From Bacillota bacterium (lineage in GTDB: Bacteria; Bacillota; Clostridia; Christensenellales; SZUA-584), in contig JAEWTW010000009.1 of assembly GCA_023397655.1 (NCBI GenBank), positions 1 through 64,000 on the forward strand: DNA of 64,000 nucleotides. Reading direction: 5' to 3'. The position numbers and the translations under genes were made by a program. Numbering within the stretch: the first letter of the stretch is position 1; each line of letters begins with the position of its first letter. A model generated the notes under the pieces. That model was given only the letters and a program-made list of their open reading frames with translations, was not told where the DNA came from and searched no databases. Below are positions 60,361-64,000 of the stretch, one piece after another.

Positions 60361-62106
60361 TTATTGTTTCAATTCTTTATCCAACCCGCTGATTTCAGCG
60401 AGCAACTTACGCTTATGCTCTCCCTGTGCGACACGCAGCTCTTCCATGAGCGCCTGACGCCTTTTTTCCAGCCTGCGAACCCTGATGCCGCTCAGGCAAT
60501 CCTGCATGAAAGCCTTCGGATCATCAGCCACTGTCTGCAGGCCTGCCAGCCTCGCAGCCTCACTCCTTATCTGCTCGTCCTCAAGTTCGGATAATAGTTC
60601 GGCATACGTTGGCTGAATTCCTTTTTTTGCGCTGTCATATAATGCAGAAAAAATAATTTTATGCGGTTCGTGTTCGAATAATTCCGGACTCAGCTCACCA
60701 TTCAGTCCGCTCAGCAACAGCGTATGCGCCATCGCATAGGCCAGAAAAGTGTCTTCCGCATCATCATGAGCGCTTTTTTCTATACTATTATACCTGTTAT
60801 TGGCATTAGTATTCTTGTCACGTTCTAATCTTTGCAGCTGGCCCAGTATGGAGGCGGTGCTGTATCCGGTCTCTTTAGACACCTGTTCCGCGTATCTTTC
60901 GCGCCGAATCTCACTGGTGATTCGTGCAATAATCTTCGAAGCCTCTTCCGCATAGGCCTCCCGGCCGTCCTCTGTGGACAGGTCAAACGCCCGTTTCTTC
61001 GCTTCCAGCCGATAGCTGTCGGGCGGGAGCGCCGTCTTCACTTTTGCGGCAAAGCCCTTGAGCCCCTGTTTGCGTATAAAGTCGTCCGGGTCCATCCCCG
61101 CCTCAAAACGGATCACGCGGATGTTTAAGCCCTCGGCTTCCAGTATGCCCAGCGCCTTCTGCGTGGCAATCTCGCCCGCCTCATCGCCATCGTATGCCAG
61201 AAACACGTTTTCGGTATAGCGCTTCAGCAGCACCGCCTGCTCCCGCGTGAGCGCAGTGCCCAGCGACGCCACCGCCGCCTTGACGCCGTGCGCACAAAGC
61301 GACACCACGTCCATATATCCTTCGACGATGACAGCGCTCTGAATGTTCCGCTGACGGCGCAGCAGGTCGATACCGTAGAGGTTGCGCCGTTTGTTGAACA
61401 GCAGCGTGTCGCGCGTGTTAAGGTATTTGGGTTCCCCGTCGCCGGTCACGCGCCCGCCGAACGCGATCACCTCTCCGAACACGTTGATGATGGGAAACAT
61501 CACGCGATTACGGAACGTATCGAAGCTTTTGCCGTTCTTCACCGACACCAGCCCGCTCTCGGCAATCAGCTCGCGCGAAAAGCCGTTGTCCGCCAGCAGA
61601 GTGGCCACGCTGTCCCAGCTGTCTGTCGCGTATCCCAGCCCAAAACGGCGGATGGCTTCCTCACCGATGCCGCGCCGTTTCAGATACTCCAGTGCCCGCG
61701 CACCTGCCGGGGCGTGCAGTGTATCGAAGTAGTGGCGCGCGGCCATCTTGTGCATGTCCGCGATCTTCTTCTTCTTCTCCTTAATCTCGCGGAATTCCTT
61801 GTCGTCCACAGCCTGCGGCACCGTCATGCTCACGCGCCGCGCCAGCATCTCCACTGCCTCGCCGAACGTCAGGCTGTCCGCCTTCATCACAAAGTTGGCG
61901 ACATTGCCGCCCTGCTTGCAGCCGAAGCAATAGTAAAGCTGACGATCGCGGCTCACAGAAAAGGACGGCGTCTTTTCATTGTGAAAAGGACACAGTCCCC
62001 AATACCGCCCGCCCCGTTCTGATAGCGTTGTATATGAGGAAATCACGTCCACGATGTCGTTCTTTGCGTAAAGCTCCGACAGCCAGACGTCATCATATCG
62101 GGCCAC
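60361..62106 (-). CDS. dnaG: DNA primase
   Basis: Makes RNA primers for replication. The 581-residue protein has the CHC2 zinc domain (CPFHNEKTPSFSVSRDRQLYYCFGC, in parts CPFHNEK and YYCFGC), the RNA polymerase core (RVMFPIINVFGEVIAFGGR), the Toprim domain (VIVEGYMDVVSL, FLAYDGDEAG) and a C-terminal DnaB-interacting region after a low-complexity Asn-rich linker. The start is GTG 62106, sharing a base with the dgt stop, with GGGAG upstream, so translation is coupled to dgt. Confidence 0.97.
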   Translation of the reverse strand: MARYDDVWLSELYAKNDIVDVISSYTTLSERGGRYWGLCPFHNEKTPSFSVSRDRQLYYCFGCKQGGNVANFVMKADSLTFGEAVEMLARRVSMTVPQAVDDKEFREIKEKKKKIADMHKMAARHYFDTLHAPAGARALEYLKRRGIGEEAIRRFGLGYATDSWDSVATLLADNGFSRELIAESGLVSVKNGKSFDTFRNRVMFPIINVFGEVIAFGGRVTGDGEPKYLNTRDTLLFNKRRNLYGIDLLRRQRNIQSAVIVEGYMDVVSLCAHGVKAAVASLGTALTREQAVLLKRYTENVFLAYDGDEAGEIATQKALGILEAEGLNIRVIRFEAGMDPDDFIRKQGLKGFAAKVKTALPPDSYRLEAKKRAFDLSTEDGREAYAEEASKIIARITSEIRRERYAEQVSKETGYSTASILGQLQRLERDKNTNANNRYNSIEKSAHDDAEDTFLAYAMAHTLLLSGLNGELSPELFEHEPHKIIFSALYDSAKKGIQPTYAELLSELEDEQIRSEAARLAGLQTVADDPKAFMQDCLSGIRVRRLEKRRQALMEELRVAQGEHKRKLLAEISGLDKELKQ

Positions 62107-63113
62107 TAATACTTCTCCCAGCCTTTCGGCACGTAGATTTCACGGAACAGCTTGACCGCATACCGGTCCGTCATGCCCGCGATATAATCCGTCACAGCCT
62201 GCACGGGGCCATCCTCTTCCGCGCGACGCCAAGCTTCGGGCCCCATCCTGCACGGATCTTCCATAAAATATCCGTACAGCAGGCGGATCATGTTTTCCGC
62301 CTTGCCCTCCTCCTCCTTGGCCATGGACCCGAGGTAGACGTTGGTGAACATGAACTGACGCAGCTTTTCCGTCAGCGTTTCCATGGCGGGCGACATGCGG
62401 ATGATCGGCAGCCCGTTGCTGCTCCTCACGATGTCGGTTATCATTGTATTGATGCGCTCCCCGTGCGTCAGCCCCAGCCCCTGCGCACATTCTCCGGGGA
62501 TGCTGGCAATGATGCCCGCCCGCAGCGCGTCGTCTATATCGTGGTTGATATACGCGATCCTGTCCGCGTAATTAACGACCAGCCCTTCCAGTGTAGCCGG
62601 CCGACAGCCCTTTTTGTGGTTGAGAATGCCGTCGCGCACCTCGAACGTCAGGTTGAGCCCAGTGCCGCCTTCCAGTTCCTCCACCACGCGCAGGCTCTGC
62701 TCGTTGTGCTCAAAATGCCCGGCCAGGTCCGCCAGCACGCGCTCCCCCGCATGGCCGAACGGCGTGTGACCGAGGTCGTGCCCCAGCGCGATGGCTTCCG
62801 TCAGGTCCTCGTTGAGCCGCAGGCACCGCGATATCGTCCGCGCGATCTGCGACACCTCCAGCGTATGCGTCAGCCGTGTACGGTAATGATCCCCCTCCGG
62901 CGAGAGGAAAACCTGAGTTTTGTGCTTCAGTCGCCGGAACGACTTGCAGTGGATGATGCGGTCACGGTCGCGCTGAAAGCCCGTACGCAGCGGGCAGGGC
63001 TCCATGGGCCGCTGCCGCCCCTTGGACTCGGCGGCCTTTGCGGCGTATCCGGACAGCATCTCATATTCGCGCTGTTCATATTCCTGCCGAAAGCAGGTTT
63101 GCTGATCGTCCAT
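62106..63113 (-). CDS. dgt: dGTPase-like HD-domain triphosphohydrolase
   Basis: Hydrolyses dNTPs (typically dGTP) to nucleoside and triphosphate. The 335 residues contain CFQRDRDRIIHCKSFRRLKHKTQVF-type N-terminal helices (here FQRDRDRIIHCKSFRR) and HD motifs THTLEVSQIAR, IALGHDLGHTPFGHAGE and, later, NYADRIAYINHDIDD with the metal-binding Asp. ATG 63113 matches the family start but lacks a clear Shine-Dalgarno. It is the first gene of the dgt-dnaG-rpoD unit. Confidence 0.93.
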   Translation of the reverse strand: MDDQQTCFRQEYEQREYEMLSGYAAKAAESKGRQRPMEPCPLRTGFQRDRDRIIHCKSFRRLKHKTQVFLSPEGDHYRTRLTHTLEVSQIARTISRCLRLNEDLTEAIALGHDLGHTPFGHAGERVLADLAGHFEHNEQSLRVVEELEGGTGLNLTFEVRDGILNHKKGCRPATLEGLVVNYADRIAYINHDIDDALRAGIIASIPGECAQGLGLTHGERINTMITDIVRSSNGLPIIRMSPAMETLTEKLRQFMFTNVYLGSMAKEEEGKAENMIRLLYGYFMEDPCRMGPEAWRRAEEDGPVQAVTDYIAGMTDRYAVKLFREIYVPKGWEKY

Positions 63114-63189
63114 ACGTATAATTTATACAAATTTCAGAAAATTCCTGCTTTGCGGAACGGGAAACCATACTCAAGCTCCTGCCATTCAC

Positions 63190-63219
63190 AAAAAAGAGGG
63201 GTCAATTCCCCGCTTTTTT
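63190..63219. terminator. Terminator after the GNAT gene
   Basis: AAAAAAGAGGGG, a 6-nt loop, CCCCGCTTTTTT (63190-63219) makes a stem with A/T runs on both sides and can act in both directions. Confidence 0.75.
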
Positions 63220-63284
63220 ATTCTCTGGCGTGCGTGTCCCGCGGCAATAGCGTTGGCACTGCCTGCTCACGTTTGCTCGTCCGG

Positions 63285-63794
63285 CTAATTGAAGCGAAGC
63301 TCAAAGTATGGCTCGTCGATAAAGCCGGTATCCTCGTATTGCTTAAAGCCTTTCTGTACGAATCCGCACTTCCTGATCATATTCAGCGATGCGTTATTGT
63401 CCGGATGCGCCGAGGCATAAACCAAAGAAGCTTTTTTAGCCGCTTTGAGCCACGTGATATACGCCTTGAGCGCCTCCGTTCCGTACCCTTTGCCCCAAGC
63501 CGTTTTGTTGAGGTGGAGTATCGCCTCCACACAGAGGACATCGTCTTCATCAAGCTTGCCGCCGCAGATGCCTATTAATTTGTTATCTGTCTTTTGAACG
63601 AGCGCAAACACCGAGTTGCCATGCTTTTCATACTGGTTTCTGTCATATTCAATGATCTTGGGGATGCGCTCTCTTTTAGCGGTATTGCCGCAGAAACGCA
63701 TCGTCTCACTGTCTCCCCATATTTCAAAAAGAGCGTCCTCATCCTTATGCTCCATCAGCCGAAAATAAAGGCGTTCCGATTCAATGATGTTCAT
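63285..63794 (-). CDS. GNAT family N-acetyltransferase (RimJ/RimL-type)
   Basis: A 169-residue acetyl-CoA-dependent transferase of the Acetyltransf_3 group: ESERLYFRLMEHKDEDALFEIW at the start, the acetyl-CoA loop in KTAWGKGYGTEAL (Q/RxxGxG/A variant) and ASAHPDNNASLNMIRKCGFVQKG, where the Asn contacts substrate or cofactor. The acceptor is unknown. ATG 63794 is preferred; GGGA lies upstream, and the TTG two codons earlier (63800) is possible. It is flanked by terminators on both sides and so is a single-gene unit. Confidence 0.88.
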   Translation of the reverse strand: MNIIESERLYFRLMEHKDEDALFEIWGDSETMRFCGNTAKRERIPKIIEYDRNQYEKHGNSVFALVQKTDNKLIGICGGKLDEDDVLCVEAILHLNKTAWGKGYGTEALKAYITWLKAAKKASLVYASAHPDNNASLNMIRKCGFVQKGFKQYEDTGFIDEPYFELRFN

Positions 63795-63823
63795 ACTCAA
63801 TTCCCATCCTTATCATTCAGAGT

Positions 63824-63850
63824 AAAAGAGGCAGGGATTATCCCTGCCTC
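63824..63850 (-). terminator. Terminator of ppdK
   Basis: GAGGCAGGGA, 3-nt loop, TCCCTGCCTC (63828-63850) followed on the minus strand by TTTTACT. Confidence 0.8.
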
Positions 63851-63871
63851 TCACATGCCCTGGTGTAAAAA

Positions 63872-64000
63872 CTATTTTGCCAGTATGGCCGCATGCGCTG
63901 CCGCCAGACGCGCGATCGGTACGCGGAAGGGCGAGCAGGATACGTAGTTGAGGCCGGTATCGTGGCAGAACTTGATGGAGCTGGCTTCGCCGCCGTGCTC
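63872..64000 (-). CDS. ppdK: Pyruvate phosphate dikinase, C-terminal fragment (cut by window edge)
   Basis: The last 42 residues are visible: EHGGEASSIKFCHDTGLN, then YVSCSPFRVPIARLAAAHAA and a short tail, stop TAG at 63872-63874. GEHGGEP..F and YVSCSPFRVPIARLAAAQAA are the invariant C-terminus of pyruvate phosphate dikinase, with the catalytic Cys of the PEP/pyruvate site in SCSPFR. The enzyme interconverts PEP and pyruvate with ATP/AMP and is common in fermentative Clostridia. The rest lies outside the window. Confidence 0.9.
   Translation of the reverse strand, partial: EHGGEASSIKFCHDTGLNYVSCSPFRVPIARLAAAHAAILAK

Noticed and set aside
1..64000. CRISPR arrays, tRNA genes, rRNA genes, IS elements, prophage
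   Set aside because: I saw no regularly spaced repeats, no cloverleaf sequences, no rRNA and no transposase or phage genes in the window.

Overview
This 64 kb window is chromosomal backbone of a Gram-positive, spore-former-like Clostridia-type bacterium with a fairly high GC content. The evidence is a ctsR-mcsA-mcsB-clpC operon, a division and cell wall (dcw) cluster with ftsA/ftsZ, a meso-DAP-type murE (DNPR motif) with lysA, a CwlD-type amidase, CotH, GerMN proteins, and the end of a pyruvate phosphate dikinase gene. The exact order cannot be fixed from sequence alone; Christensenellales-like Clostridia is a guess. Nearly all genes lie on the minus strand; only a small membrane protein (27188), rpsT (34168) and asnB (39200) are on the plus strand. 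Start codons are unusual: nine genes appear to start with TTG and four with GTG, most with a good Shine-Dalgarno sequence.

Layout: 1-2.2 kb, an edge gene of unknown function, lysA and a TRIC-type channel. 2.2-2.6 kb, an intergenic element with terminal inverted repeats plus a perfect bidirectional terminator. 2.6-7.1 kb, the CtsR-controlled protein quality-control operon with a canonical CtsR operator. 7.2-8.1 kb, an AT-rich island with a SUKH/SMI1-type immunity gene, an unknown small gene and a decayed gene tail. 8.3-13.1 kb, cwlD, tsaD, a DUF1461 membrane protein, an orphan gcvH-like gene, a small membrane protein and cysS. 13.2-26.9 kb, a dcw cluster mraZ-rsmH-ftsL-pbp-murE-mraY-murD-ftsW-murA-ftsQ-ftsA-ftsZ in which murF and murG are absent; mraZ has a helically phased array of MraZ boxes over its promoter.

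27.2-34.0 kb holds a lone membrane-anchored protein, a CotH / VTC-domain / DUF4956 module (the cotH-like gene is split at a run of nine A), and two zinc-ribbon membrane proteins. 34.1-38.5 kb is rpsT facing holA-comEC-MBL hydrolase. 38.5-41.0 kb is a divergent ECF S component / asnB pair with a palindrome between them. 41.0-45.7 kb is a response regulator, histidine kinase and two GerMN lipoproteins, laid out like actinobacterial mtrA-mtrB-lpqB. 45.8-56.3 kb is a YgiQ-type radical SAM protein and a ~2770-residue cyclic-glucan-synthase-like protein.

56.4-63.1 kb is a macromolecular-synthesis cluster dgt-dnaG-rpoD-trmK-nif3-zinc ribbon-rnpB, then a GNAT gene and the 3' end of ppdK at the edge. 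The window is mostly core. The parts most worth a second look are the A9-split CotH gene and its partners, the two-component/GerMN operon with a kinase lacking a conventional start, the MraZ box array, and the AT-rich immunity island.
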